Positions 41,315-50,045 are shown, counted from the stretch's first letter. The stretch is DNA of 50,671 bases from Thermanaerothrix sp. (GCA_026417795.1 JAOACP010000013.1:1-50671), one strand, 5' to 3'. Notes: a model not told the origin generated them from the sequence alone. A program made the numbers and translations.

Positions 41315-42841
41315 TTAGCATGGGTACACCCGGAAGGCGAGATGTCTCTTGAACACGTCCCGGAAGGACTCCTGGTGGGCCAAAAGCCCCCACACCTCGA
41401 ACTGGCACTCCCCCCCGGAGTATATCTCCATCTCCACCTTCCCCTTGCGGTGTTCCTTGAACCGGGCGGACCTCACGGACCCGGTGTGGCTCCGGTCCAA
41501 TGTCTCCGCCAGCCGAAGGAACAACGACAGCACCTTCACCCGACACTGCTGCTCCGGGGAGAGCTCCTTAAACTGGAGGTGCTTCTTCCTGGGCGCCTTC
41601 TTCCGGTGGTACATGGCCACCGCCGCCATCACCTTAAGCTCCTCCCGCTGGAAACCCAGCATGTCGGAGTTGCTTATTATGTAGTGGCTGTGGAGGTGGT
41701 GGTTCGAAAAGGATATGAACATCCCCACGTCGTGGAGCATGGCGGCGTAACCCAAAAGCTGGCGGTCCTGCTCGCCAAGGCCGTGAAGCCCCTCCGCCCG
41801 GGCGGAGTCGAAGAGCCCAAGGGCCAGGTCCCGCACCCTAAAGGCGTGCTCCTCGTCGAAATGGCACAGCCGGCCAAGCCGGAGCACGCTCATCTCCCGC
41901 ACCGAGGAACCGCTTCCCATGGTGCGCTCCAGGTAGTCCAGCAAAAGGCCGTCCCGAAGCCCCCGGTCGGTGGCCTCCAGGTAGGGCACGCCGGTGTCCT
42001 CCATTATGGTCTCCACTATGGCACCGCCGGCCACTATTATGTCCGCCCTCTCGGGCTGGATCCCCGGGTACCCACGACGGGAGCTCCCGTCCATGGCCCT
42101 AAGCTCCCGAAGAATCTCCCTCAGCGTCTCCAGCGTTATGCGGCGGGATCCGTCCTTCCGCCTTATGGCGCACATGTCCGCCAGGTTGAGGAGCGTGCCG
42201 GAGCTGCCGTACCCCCCCATAAGGGGGCCTAAACCACCTATCCTCTGAAGGGCCCTCACCGACGAGTCCCGCACGTGGCTCTTTATCCTGGAGTACACAT
42301 CCTCCCCCATGGGGGCCGATGGGGACTCCACGAAGAGGTCCGTGAGCCTTATGGCCCCAAGCTTCAGGCTGTCCAGGAACTTATGCTCCTCCCGGTCTCC
42401 CACCACCAGCTCGGTGCTGCCTCCCCCTATGTCCATGAAGAGGTAGTTCCCTTCCCCCATGTGGACGTTCCTCGACACCCCAAGGTATATGAGCCGGGCC
42501 TCCTCAAGCCCCGATATGACGCTCACCTCAAGCCCCGCCTCCTCCTTGAGGCGCTCCAGCAGCACGTCGGCGTTCTCCGCGTCCCTGGTGGCGGAGGTGG
42601 CCACCGCCACCTTCTCGTTGGGCCCGTAGGACTCCAAAAGCCGCACCAGCCGTCCGCACACCGTTACGCACCGGTCCATGGCCTCGTGGGTTATGCGACC
42701 CTCCGGGAACTCCCCCTCCCCAAGGCGGATCATCTCCCGCTGAAGGTTGACCACCGAGAACTCCGTGCCCTGGAAGCGGACCACCATGAGCCTCACGGAG
42801 TTGGTGCCTATGTCGAAGAACCCCACGTGCTTCTGTTCCAT
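41315..42841 (-). CDS. ppx: Exopolyphosphatase / pppGpp phosphatase (Ppx/GppA) with HD domain
   Basis: 508 residues from ATG 42841 (GAGGTGG upstream; one-base overlap with the previous stop). The upstream in-frame 69 residues lie inside the neighbouring gene and are rejected. Actin-like phosphatase motifs: FFDIGTNSVRLMVV, VATSATRDAEN, FMDIGGGSTELVVG and ADIIVAGGAIVE. The C-terminal third is an HD-type domain (AAMLHDVGMF). It should degrade polyphosphate from its end, and possibly pppGpp. Last gene of the polyphosphate cluster. Confidence 0.94.
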   Translation of the reverse strand: MEQKHVGFFDIGTNSVRLMVVRFQGTEFSVVNLQREMIRLGEGEFPEGRITHEAMDRCVTVCGRLVRLLESYGPNEKVAVATSATRDAENADVLLERLKEEAGLEVSVISGLEEARLIYLGVSRNVHMGEGNYLFMDIGGGSTELVVGDREEHKFLDSLKLGAIRLTDLFVESPSAPMGEDVYSRIKSHVRDSSVRALQRIGGLGPLMGGYGSSGTLLNLADMCAIRRKDGSRRITLETLREILRELRAMDGSSRRGYPGIQPERADIIVAGGAIVETIMEDTGVPYLEATDRGLRDGLLLDYLERTMGSGSSVREMSVLRLGRLCHFDEEHAFRVRDLALGLFDSARAEGLHGLGEQDRQLLGYAAMLHDVGMFISFSNHHLHSHYIISNSDMLGFQREELKVMAAVAMYHRKKAPRKKHLQFKELSPEQQCRVKVLSLFLRLAETLDRSHTGSVRSARFKEHRKGKVEMEIYSGGECQFEVWGLLAHQESFRDVFKRHLAFRVYPC

Positions 42842-43416
42842 CACAACCACCTCACTATGAGGCTCCTGCCCGAGACCAAAACGAAAAGGTCCTTCTTCCT
42901 CTCCAGGGCCATCATCACCGTGGGGGACACGGGCTTGCCCAACGTCATCACCACCCGGTCCTTCATGGCGGAGCACCGCACCTTCCTGTCCGAGCCCTTC
43001 CGGTCCGCGTCCAGGGCATCCGCCAGCCGCAATATGCCCGCTATCCACAGGAGCCTGCGCCGGTCCTTCTTGGACAGCCTCCGAAAGGCCCGGTGGTCCT
43101 TGGACGGCAAGGCCTTCCGGTGATACCTGGCGGCGGCGGCCACCAAGGGCCCCTTCCCCGTAAGGGGCAGCTCCATGGCCATTATCATCTCGTAGGAGCT
43201 CTTGTGGTGCCCCGCCTCACCCCGGGAAAGCCCCACGTCGTGGAGCAGCGACGCCAGCTCCAGCACCGCCCTGCTCTTGGCTCCAAGGCCGTGCAGATCC
43301 GACAGGTCGTCGAAGATCTTAAGGGCCAGGCGCCTCACCGAGGCCGGGTGCTCCCTCTCCACCCCCTCGGGAAGGGCCTCCATGGCCCAATCAAGGATCA
43401 AATCCCGCCCCTTCAC
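42841..43416 (-). CDS. HD-domain protein paralogous to the Ppx C-terminal domain
   Basis: 191 residues, GTG start overlapping the CHAD gene stop (GTGA). HD motif ASLLHDVGLSRGEAGHH, then AAAARYHRKALPSKDHRAF and LRLADALDADRKGS. These parallel the C-terminal part of the adjacent Ppx (AMLHDVG, MYHRKKAPRKKHLQF, LRLAETLDRSHTGS), so it is a stand-alone relative of that domain. It probably participates in polyphosphate or nucleotide handling with its neighbours; activity unknown. Confidence 0.88.
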   Translation of the reverse strand: MKGRDLILDWAMEALPEGVEREHPASVRRLALKIFDDLSDLHGLGAKSRAVLELASLLHDVGLSRGEAGHHKSSYEMIMAMELPLTGKGPLVAAAARYHRKALPSKDHRAFRRLSKKDRRRLLWIAGILRLADALDADRKGSDRKVRCSAMKDRVVMTLGKPVSPTVMMALERKKDLFVLVSGRSLIVRWL

Positions 43417-44348
43417 GCTCCCACCTCCGCTATGGAACCCGCAAGGGTGGACAAACGGTCGAAGAAACGGCCCTCCAACATCTCCCCGTAAAGGGCCCTT
43501 GCGGCCTCAAGGCCCCGCATGGAGTCCTCCAACCGATCCTCCCTCACCTTAAGAAAACCCTTGGCAAGCCTTCCCATGGGCCTTGGGTGTCCAAAGTACT
43601 TCACCGTGAGCTCCCTCTCCTTCTCAAGATACCGCTCCGCGAGACTAACCCACACAAGCCCGTCGTGCTCCCGCCCAAGCTCCCGCTGAAGGGCCTTGAG
43701 GGGCTCCAGAAAGGGGGATACCGCCTCATCGCCCAAGACGGAGCATATCTCAAGCCCGTAGCGCAGGATCTTAACCTTTATCCTCATCCGGTGGTGCATC
43801 TCCGGCGAGTCCCCCGGAAGGTACGCCCCGAGCTCCAAAACCCTCCTTGACATGACGCTTATGCCGAAGGCCAGCCTGGCGGGGGCCCCGCAGTCAATGT
43901 CTTGGGACAACAGCACCTCCTCCAGCGGGTCCTCCAGCACGCACAACCCGGAAGACCCCTCGAGCCAGTCCATCACCTGCTCAACCCGCCGCTGCTCCTT
44001 AAGGCGCCTTTGGGTTATCCTCAGGAGAAACCTCTTCACCCCCGCAGAGTAGGGCTCCCCGACCCTCTTGGCGAAACCCCTAAGCCACTCCCCCTGCACG
44101 TCCAGATCCCTGGCCCTTCCGAGCTCTCCCGTAAGGGCCTTGAGCCCCGAGGCCTTCTCGTCCGGAAGCCCCAGAAGGGGCCCGAAAAGCCAAAGGGCCA
44201 CCCGGGCCCGGCGGGAAGCCACCCGCATCCTGTGCAGGGCCTCCACGTCGCGGTTCTCCCGGACGCCGGGCACCTCCGCCCTCACCGCCTTGAGCCTCTC
44301 CCGCAGGACCCCGGCGCAGAACTTAGCTCCAAGCCTCATGCCGCCCAC
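43413..44348 (-). CDS. CHAD domain protein
   Basis: 311 residues, GTG start after GGGAGGGGG. The CHAD (conserved histidine alpha-helical) domain is clear: VEALHRMRVASRRARVALWLF near the N-terminus and the second repeat MHHRMRIKVKILRYGLEICS, rich in His/Arg/Lys lining a basic channel. CHAD domains bind inorganic polyphosphate. Its place between ppk1 and ppx genes fits exactly. It overlaps the HD gene by 4 bases. Confidence 0.93.
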   Translation of the reverse strand: MGGMRLGAKFCAGVLRERLKAVRAEVPGVRENRDVEALHRMRVASRRARVALWLFGPLLGLPDEKASGLKALTGELGRARDLDVQGEWLRGFAKRVGEPYSAGVKRFLLRITQRRLKEQRRVEQVMDWLEGSSGLCVLEDPLEEVLLSQDIDCGAPARLAFGISVMSRRVLELGAYLPGDSPEMHHRMRIKVKILRYGLEICSVLGDEAVSPFLEPLKALQRELGREHDGLVWVSLAERYLEKERELTVKYFGHPRPMGRLAKGFLKVREDRLEDSMRGLEAARALYGEMLEGRFFDRLSTLAGSIAEVGA

Positions 44349-44378
44349 ATGGCACCCCCTCCCAGCAAGAACTTCGGA

Positions 44379-46514
44379 TCACCGGAACTCCTTCGGGTGC
44401 CAAAGCCCCCGGTTCTCTATCAACCACCCTTGGCTGTCGAACCCCTCGGCGGAGGGGGGGGAATAGGTGCCGTCGGGGTTGAGGTAAAAGGCCCTCCGGC
44501 GGTCCAGCATCTGGGGGATCAGAACGAAGCGCATCACCGCGTCCTTAAGCCGCCGATCCTCCAGGGGGAACAACAGTTCCACCCGACGGTCCAGGTTCCG
44601 GGGCATCAGGTCCGCGCTTCCAAGGTAAACCCTGGGATCCCCGCCGTTGTAGAACGCGAAGACCCGGGCGTGCTCCAGGAAACGCCCCACTATGGACACC
44701 ACCTCTATGCGGTCGCTCAGGTCCTTAACCTTGGGCTTAAGGCAGCACATGCCCCGCACGATGAGGAACACCGGCACGCCGCTGCGGCTCGCCCGGTACA
44801 GGGCCTCTATGCACCGCCGGTCCACCAGGGCGTTCATCTTCATTATTATGGCCCCCCCCAGCCCCGCAAGGTGGTTGCGAACCTCCCGGTCTATGAGCTC
44901 CAGCAGCTTCCTCCTCATGGCGGAGGGGGCGGTTATTATCTTCCGGTAGGAGTCCTGTTTGGAGTAGCCCGTCAAGGCGTTGAAGAACTCCGAGGCGTCG
45001 GCGCCTATGTCCGGATCGCAGGTCAAAAGCCCGAGGTCGCTGTACACCGACGCGGTGGCGGCGTTGTAGTTGCCCGTGCCCAGGTGCACGTAGCGCACTA
45101 TGCCGCCCTTCTCCCGGCGGACCACCAGGCATATCTTGGCGTGGGTCTTAAGCCCCGGCACCCCATAGACCACGTGCACCCCCTCCGCCTCAAGGCGCTT
45201 TGCCCAGCCGATGTTGTTCTCCTCGTCGAACCGGGCCTTGAGCTCCACCAGCACCGACACCTGCTTGTCCTGCTGCCTTGCCTCCAGGAGGGCCTCCACC
45301 ACCGGGGAGTTCGCCCCCACCCGGTAGAGGGTCTGCTTTATGGCCAGCACCGACGGGTCGTTGGCGGACTGGCGGATGAAGTCCACCAGGGGGGAAAAGG
45401 AATCGTAGGGATGGAACAGCATCACGTCCCTGGAGCGCACGGTACGGAACAGATCCCTGCCGGGGGACATGTCCTTGGGGATGAAGGGCTGGAAGGGGCG
45501 GTCCTTCAGGTCCTGCCGCTTAAGCCGCCACAGCTCCATGAGGCACGAAAGGCCAAGTGGCGGCGTTAAGGGGTAGACCTGGTGGGGCAGGATGTTGAGG
45601 TTCTCCGCCAGCATGTTCCTTATCCTCTTGGGGGCCCGCTCCTCTATCTCAAGCCTCACCACCGAGCCGAACTCCCGCCGGTCCACCCCCTCCTGGATGG
45701 ACTCCAGAAGGTCGTCCGCCTCGTCCTCCTCTATCTCTATGTCCGCGTCCCTGGTGACCCTGAAGAGGTACGAGTCCTCCACCCGGTAGCCCGGGAAGAG
45801 GCTGTCCAGGTTCATCCTTATGAGCTCCTCGAACCACATGAAGCGCTTGCCCCCGTCAAAGAGCCCCATTCGCTTAAGGGGCTTGTCCTCATCGAGGGGG
45901 ATGGGCATGAGCCTTGGGAACGTGTCGGGCACCTTGAGCCTGGCGAAGCGCTCCCCCCGCTTCTGGTCCTTGAGGATCACCGCCAGGTTGAGGCTCAGGT
46001 TTGATATGTGGGGGAAAGGATGCCCCGCGTCGAAGGCCAGAGGGGTCAGTATGGGGAATATCTCCCGGTCGAAGAAGCGCTTCATGTATCCCCTCTGCTT
46101 ATCCTTGACCGACTCAGGCTGGACGAAGGATATTCCAGCCTTCTCCAGCTCCGGCAAAAGGTGGTTCCGGAAGCACCGGTCCGCCCGGTCCAGAAGGGCT
46201 GTAACCCTCTCCCGCAGGGCCCCCAGCTGTTGGGAAGGGGTCATCCGGTCCGGGGGCAGTTCCAGGAACCCCTCGTTAAGCTGCCTCACCAGCCCGGAGA
46301 CCCGGATCATGAAGAACTCGTCCAGGTTGTTGTAGAAGATGGACAGGAACTTGGCCCTCTCGAGAAGGGGCCACGATGGGTCCATGGCCTGCATTAGCAC
46401 GCGCTCGTTGAAGTCCACCCAACTGAGCTCCCGGTTTATGAAGCACCCCGGGCCGGACGAAGGCTCCTCCGTCTGCGCCGGGGCGCTGCCCTTCCCTCCT
46501 TTGGGCTTCCTCAA
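44379..46514 (-). CDS. ppk1: Polyphosphate kinase 1
   Basis: 711 residues, normal PPK1 length; TTG start 7 bases after GGGGGCGG. N-terminal FINRELSWVDFNERVL is the PPK1 signature; the ATP-binding and catalytic core shows DVMLFHPYDSF, QTLYRVG and GLKTHAKICLVVRR, with H458 as probable phosphohistidine. It reversibly makes polyphosphate from ATP. Starts the ppk1-CHAD-HD-ppx group, 59 bases after the EAL gene. Confidence 0.97.
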   Translation of the reverse strand: MRKPKGGKGSAPAQTEEPSSGPGCFINRELSWVDFNERVLMQAMDPSWPLLERAKFLSIFYNNLDEFFMIRVSGLVRQLNEGFLELPPDRMTPSQQLGALRERVTALLDRADRCFRNHLLPELEKAGISFVQPESVKDKQRGYMKRFFDREIFPILTPLAFDAGHPFPHISNLSLNLAVILKDQKRGERFARLKVPDTFPRLMPIPLDEDKPLKRMGLFDGGKRFMWFEELIRMNLDSLFPGYRVEDSYLFRVTRDADIEIEEDEADDLLESIQEGVDRREFGSVVRLEIEERAPKRIRNMLAENLNILPHQVYPLTPPLGLSCLMELWRLKRQDLKDRPFQPFIPKDMSPGRDLFRTVRSRDVMLFHPYDSFSPLVDFIRQSANDPSVLAIKQTLYRVGANSPVVEALLEARQQDKQVSVLVELKARFDEENNIGWAKRLEAEGVHVVYGVPGLKTHAKICLVVRREKGGIVRYVHLGTGNYNAATASVYSDLGLLTCDPDIGADASEFFNALTGYSKQDSYRKIITAPSAMRRKLLELIDREVRNHLAGLGGAIIMKMNALVDRRCIEALYRASRSGVPVFLIVRGMCCLKPKVKDLSDRIEVVSIVGRFLEHARVFAFYNGGDPRVYLGSADLMPRNLDRRVELLFPLEDRRLKDAVMRFVLIPQMLDRRRAFYLNPDGTYSPPSAEGFDSQGWLIENRGLWHPKEFR

Positions 46515-46573
46515 GCGGACACCGCCCCCTTTAAATCATTTATCTAATTAAACATGATACCACGGGAGATCCG

Positions 46574-47389
46574 TCAGGTACCGATCAGGCCCGCAAGACG
46601 GGCGGCGATCTCGTCCTCCCGCAGCGGCGCATCGGGGGAGGGCCTGCCGAATAAAAACCCCTGGGCCATGGGCACGTTGAGCTCCATCAGGGCCTTAAGG
46701 TCTTCCACGTCCTCCACCCCTTCGGCTATTATCCTAGCATCCACCCCCATGGCGAAGTAGACCAGGGCCTTTACAAGCCTCCGCCTGTAACCGGAGGCGC
46801 CTATGCCCCGGACTATCTCCATGTCGAGCTTTATGAAATGGGGGGTGCACCGGACCAGCGTCACAAGGCCCGAGTCCCCGGAGCCGAAGTCGTCCAGGGC
46901 TATCCTAAACCCCTGGGAGGCGTAGTGCTCCGTCATCATGGCAAGCCTGTCCCTGTCCCCGTCGGAGCTGTGCTCGGTTATCTCAAGGACGAAGTTCTCC
47001 TGGTTAAGACCGTAGGCCTTGAGCTGGGAAAGGGTAAACCCCCGCTGAAACCGGGGGTCCTTGAGGACCTTGGGGCTCACGTTGATGAAGAAGGCCCTCT
47101 CCCTCAAGGGACGGGGAAGCTGGGACACCGCCCACATGGCGGAAAGCCTGCAGGCCCGCTCAAGGTCCCATGTGGCGCCCTCGCTCTCCGCGGCGGAGAA
47201 CATGGCCAAGGGGCTCTCAAAGGGGGGAATCCCCCTGGAGAGCACCTCATAGCCGTAAACCGTCCCGTCCACAAGGCTCACTATGGGCTGGAAGACGCTC
47301 CGGACGCCGCCGGACCTTATGAGATCCTTAACCGAACCCACCGAGCTCCGGGACGCGCTATAGCGAACGTCCAAAGTCGCATCACCCAT
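46574..47389 (-). CDS. EAL-domain cyclic-di-GMP phosphodiesterase
   Basis: 271 residues, essentially a stand-alone EAL domain with a 30-residue N-terminus. Motifs: FQPIVSL, YGYEVLSRG (EVL in place of EAL, catalytic Glu kept), FINVSP, VLEITEH, DDFGSGDSGL, IKLDMEIV, IIAEGVE and AQGFLFG. All metal and catalytic residues I can check are present, so it is probably active in hydrolysing cyclic-di-GMP. It starts 8 bases after an unknown gene and precedes ppk1. Confidence 0.92.
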   Translation of the reverse strand: MGDATLDVRYSASRSSVGSVKDLIRSGGVRSVFQPIVSLVDGTVYGYEVLSRGIPPFESPLAMFSAAESEGATWDLERACRLSAMWAVSQLPRPLRERAFFINVSPKVLKDPRFQRGFTLSQLKAYGLNQENFVLEITEHSSDGDRDRLAMMTEHYASQGFRIALDDFGSGDSGLVTLVRCTPHFIKLDMEIVRGIGASGYRRRLVKALVYFAMGVDARIIAEGVEDVEDLKALMELNVPMAQGFLFGRPSPDAPLREDEIAARLAGLIGT

Positions 47390-47397
47390 GGCACATG

Positions 47398-48051
47398 TTA
47401 CGTAAGCTCCGCCACCGTCTGGTTAACGGGCTCTTCCCATTCCGTTAACACTCCCCGGCGCTTGAGCTCGTTCAGTGCGTCGAACAGGTTCCTGTAGAGG
47501 TACCGCACCGTGAGGGAGCTCACCTCCCTCGGGTTGTCGCTTAGGTTCAGCAGGCACCCCTCAAAGGACCCGCTGGTGCAGTTTATGACACTCAGCGCCT
47601 CTATCTCGTCCCGGCTCATTCGGACAAGATCCCTGTGGCTTAAGAGGGTCACCCTCACGCCCATCTCCTTGAGCCTCTTGGCCAGGAACATCCCTATGCC
47701 GCTTCCCGCCACGGCGTGGCTTTGCCGGAGCAGACCGCCGTCGGACAGGTGCCTTACCATGGCCCGCACCACCGGCGGCACGTGGAACCGGTGTTCCGAG
47801 AAATAGGTGCTGTAGCCCTCCAGGTCGAACACCGGATCGGTGAAGCACACGTGGGCGTTAAAGGGGCGGATGAGGGCGGCGGGGGCGTCGATCACGAAGG
47901 GCCCCATGGTCTCGTCCATCTCGTCCAACAAAAGCAGATCCCCAAAGTGCCTCTGGGCAAACCGCACCAGGGCCCTCACGTAAGGGTTGGAGCTGTCGCT
48001 GTGGTTTCTAAGCAGCGACACCTTTATCATCCCATAGCTCAACGGGACCAC
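47398..48051 (-). CDS. Uncharacterised protein upstream of the EAL gene
   Basis: 217 residues; GTG 48051, TTG 48042 and ATG 48030 are all possible starts. No family recognised. The segment SHAVAGSGIGMFLAKRLKEMGVRVTLLSHRDL looks like a Rossmann-type glycine-rich loop and next strand (split here only for description), suggesting nucleotide or cofactor binding, but no catalytic motif follows. A good promoter lies just upstream. Co-transcribed with the EAL phosphodiesterase 8 bases downstream. Confidence 0.78.
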   Translation of the reverse strand: MVPLSYGMIKVSLLRNHSDSSNPYVRALVRFAQRHFGDLLLLDEMDETMGPFVIDAPAALIRPFNAHVCFTDPVFDLEGYSTYFSEHRFHVPPVVRAMVRHLSDGGLLRQSHAVAGSGIGMFLAKRLKEMGVRVTLLSHRDLVRMSRDEIEALSVINCTSGSFEGCLLNLSDNPREVSSLTVRYLYRNLFDALNELKRRGVLTEWEEPVNQTVAELT

Positions 48052-48089
48052 ATCCTTTCTTCACCCCGGGGGGAGGATAATTGGTCCAG

Positions 48090-48118
48090 ATTATGAACAC
48101 CTTTTGGGATTTTGTGAA
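48090..48118 (-). promoter_or_regulatory. Promoter for the unknown-EAL(-ppk1) genes
   Basis: On the minus strand TTCACA, 17-base spacer, CATAAT (5 of 6 matches each). The -35 overlaps the end of the preceding terminator hairpin by three bases. Confidence 0.65.
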
Positions 48119-48143
48119 GCCCCGGCCCTAGGGCCGGGGCTTC
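48116..48143 (-). terminator. Hairpin after the TIGR02757 gene
   Basis: Perfect 13-base arms GAAGCCCCGGCCC and GGGCCGGGGCTTC with a two-base centre, starting 1 base after the stop codon. No U-tract on the minus strand. Confidence 0.6.
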
Positions 48144-48144
48144 A

Positions 48145-48894
48145 TCAGTCCAGGGGGCCTAGTATGCCCCTTCTTGTTATGGAGAAGTCGAACCGCACCG
48201 GGTCCAGGGGGTCCGCCTCCATGAGGCGGTCGGTGAGCTCCTTGGCGGCCTTGAGGTCCGGGGAGGAGCGGCTCACCAGCCCGAAGGACCTGGCGAAACG
48301 GAACATGTGGGCGTCCATGGGGACCAGCAGCGCCGAGGCGGGTATCTCGCTCCAAAGCCCCAAGTCCACCGAATCCCGTCGCACGAGCCACCGGAGCATC
48401 AGGAACCACCTCTTGCAGGCCCCGCCGCCGGAGGGAAGGGGCAGGAGGAACCGGTTTCCAAGGCCCGTGAGGTCTCCCAAGAGCCTGGAGAAGCCCTCCA
48501 GGGCCCCTATGAGCTCCTCCCGGTTGGAAGGCGGCCTCTCACCCATGAAAGCCCCCTTTATGGAGCCGTAGCGCCTTAAGAGCTCCCCTACGCCGTTAAG
48601 GAACCGACAGGTGTCTTCGGGACTTGTGAACCGGTGGCACACCTGAGGCGCCACCCTCCCGGCCGTGAGGTGCTCGTAGGGGGAAGGCCCCAGGGGGGAC
48701 ATTATGGACCCTAGGGCCTTGAGTATCTGGGCCACCCGGCCGTAGGCGTAGGCGGAGCATATAAGAGCCGCCACCTCCGCGTCCCTTGGGTCCCCGTAAG
48801 ATCGGACCACCTCCAGTGGGTCCGGGCTTATGAGCTCCGGCCGATGATATAGACGATACGTCTCCTCCAGGAAGGAGGCCAGCTCCTGCTTCAC
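48145..48894 (-). CDS. TIGR02757/DUF2400 family protein
   Basis: 249 residues. The N-terminus matches this family of unknown function well: HRPELISPDPLEVVRSYGDPRD, then EVAALICSAYAYGRVAQILK. The C-terminal SALLVPMDAHMFRFARSFGL resembles the helical end of HhH-GPD DNA glycosylase-like folds, to which the family has been compared. No function is established. Its start overlaps the end of the flavin reductase-like gene by 4 bases. Confidence 0.9.
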   Translation of the reverse strand: MKQELASFLEETYRLYHRPELISPDPLEVVRSYGDPRDAEVAALICSAYAYGRVAQILKALGSIMSPLGPSPYEHLTAGRVAPQVCHRFTSPEDTCRFLNGVGELLRRYGSIKGAFMGERPPSNREELIGALEGFSRLLGDLTGLGNRFLLPLPSGGGACKRWFLMLRWLVRRDSVDLGLWSEIPASALLVPMDAHMFRFARSFGLVSRSSPDLKAAKELTDRLMEADPLDPVRFDFSITRRGILGPLD

Positions 48895-49421
48895 TTCAGC
48901 TGGTTGAAGACGAAGGTGGGGGCGTTCTTGGGGGACTTGCCCTTCTTTATGAGGTGGTAGTCCGAGTAGGTCAGGGGCTCCCCGGGGGACACCACCCGGG
49001 AGGATATGACCTCCCCGAAGAACATGCGGTGGGTGAAGATGTCGAAGGCCCCCACCACCCTGGCCTCCAGCACCGACAGGGCGTAGTCAAGCACCATGGG
49101 CACCCCGGTGGAGCCCAGCTCGTACTTGACGTTGCAGAACTTGTCTATGTCTCGGCCGCACTTGAAGCCGAACTGGCCTATGAATGTCATGGGGGCCTCG
49201 GAGGACAGCACCGATATGGAGAAAAGCCCCGACTCCCCTATGTACTCGGTGGTGAGGTTGGACTTGTGAAGGCACACCGCCACCCCACAGGGGTCTCCGG
49301 TTACCTGCATCGCCGCGTTGGCCACCTGGCCGTTGTAACGCCCCTCGGAGTTCAGGGAGGAGACTATGTACATGCCGTAGCTGAAGCTGAAAAGGGCCTT
49401 AGGGTCTATGTTCTTCTCCAA
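48891..49421 (-). CDS. Flavin reductase-like (FMN-binding split barrel) protein
   Basis: About 176 residues from TTG 49421 after GGGGGGTG; an upstream frame of 7 codons lacks support. Flavin-binding split-barrel pattern: FSFSYGMYIVSSLN, NGQVANAAMQVTGDPCGVAV and ISVLSSEAPMTFIGQFGF in turn. It is similar to the flavodomain of high-molecular-weight rubredoxins, but no rubredoxin CxxC domain is attached. A role in NAD(P)H:flavin or oxygen-protective electron transfer is plausible (inference). Directly downstream of the ferritin terminator. Confidence 0.9.
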   Translation of the reverse strand: MEKNIDPKALFSFSYGMYIVSSLNSEGRYNGQVANAAMQVTGDPCGVAVCLHKSNLTTEYIGESGLFSISVLSSEAPMTFIGQFGFKCGRDIDKFCNVKYELGSTGVPMVLDYALSVLEARVVGAFDIFTHRMFFGEVISSRVVSPGEPLTYSDYHLIKKGKSPKNAPTFVFNQLK

Positions 49422-49440
49422 AGCAATACACCCCCCGCGC

Positions 49441-49469
49441 AAAACCCGGGGCCCCTTAAAAGGCCCCGG
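49441..49469 (-). terminator. Intrinsic terminator after ferritin
   Basis: Arms CCGGGGCC and GGCCCCGG; on the minus strand followed by GTTTTG. It lies 54 bases past the ferritin stop and before the flavin reductase-like gene. Confidence 0.7.
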
Positions 49470-49522
49470 CCGTATTAAGAAACCACCGGCGGTCCGAAGC
49501 CGCTAGCTATTGCGAAGGAAAC

Positions 49523-50008
49523 TTACCGCTGGGCAAGCTCCCGGTCCAGCAAGAGGATCCCATGGACGCTTCCCTTGAGCATCCTTATGCGGGCCAGCAC
49601 CTCCTCCGCCGAGGCCTCCTCCTCCACCTGCTCGTTTATGAACCACTGGAGCATTATCTGGGACGGGTAGTCCTTCTCCTGCAACGCCAGCTCGTAGAGG
49701 CCGTTGATGAGGGAGGTCACCTTGCGCTCGTGGGACAGAACCTCCTCAAACACCTCCTCCGGGGAAGCCCAGGCGGTCTTGGGGGCCTCTATGGCCTTGA
49801 GCTCCACCTTGCCGCCCCGCTCAACCAGGTAGTGGAAGAACTTCATGGCGTGGCCCCGCTCCTCCTCCGCCTGCTTGTGCATCCAGTGGGCAAAGCCCTT
49901 CAGGTTCTCCCCCTCGAAGTGGGCCGCCATGGAAAGGTACAGGTACGAGGAGTAAAGCTCCGCCTGAATCTGGGAGTTTATGGCATCCTTCATCTTGTCG
50001 GATATCAT
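49523..50008 (-). CDS. ftnA: Ferritin (FtnA-type)
   Basis: 161 residues, the usual bacterial ferritin length; AAGGAGGG 7 bases before ATG. Four-helix bundle with ferroxidase residues E17 in QAELYSSYLYL, E50 and H53 in AEEERGHAMKF, and later E in SHERKVTSLI and QWFINEQVEEE. It stores iron as ferric mineral and limits oxidative damage. Its own promoter and terminator make it monocistronic. Confidence 0.96.
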   Translation of the reverse strand: MISDKMKDAINSQIQAELYSSYLYLSMAAHFEGENLKGFAHWMHKQAEEERGHAMKFFHYLVERGGKVELKAIEAPKTAWASPEEVFEEVLSHERKVTSLINGLYELALQEKDYPSQIMLQWFINEQVEEEASAEEVLARIRMLKGSVHGILLLDRELAQR

Positions 50009-50045
50009 CGAACGTCCCTCCTTGAAAAGATTTTAGTTTAGGTCC

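Noticed and set aside
40574-42232. 552-residue open frame on the plus strand
   Set aside because: It lies antisense to cheV and ppx, whose products match known families; it is rich in His/Pro/Gly/Leu, the usual shadow of GC-rich genes, and has no ribosome site.
42842-43048. 69-residue N-terminal extension of Ppx
   Set aside because: It lies inside the HD-domain gene in another frame, has a Gly/Pro-rich shadow composition, and the internal ATG has a good ribosome site and matches the Ppx N-terminus.
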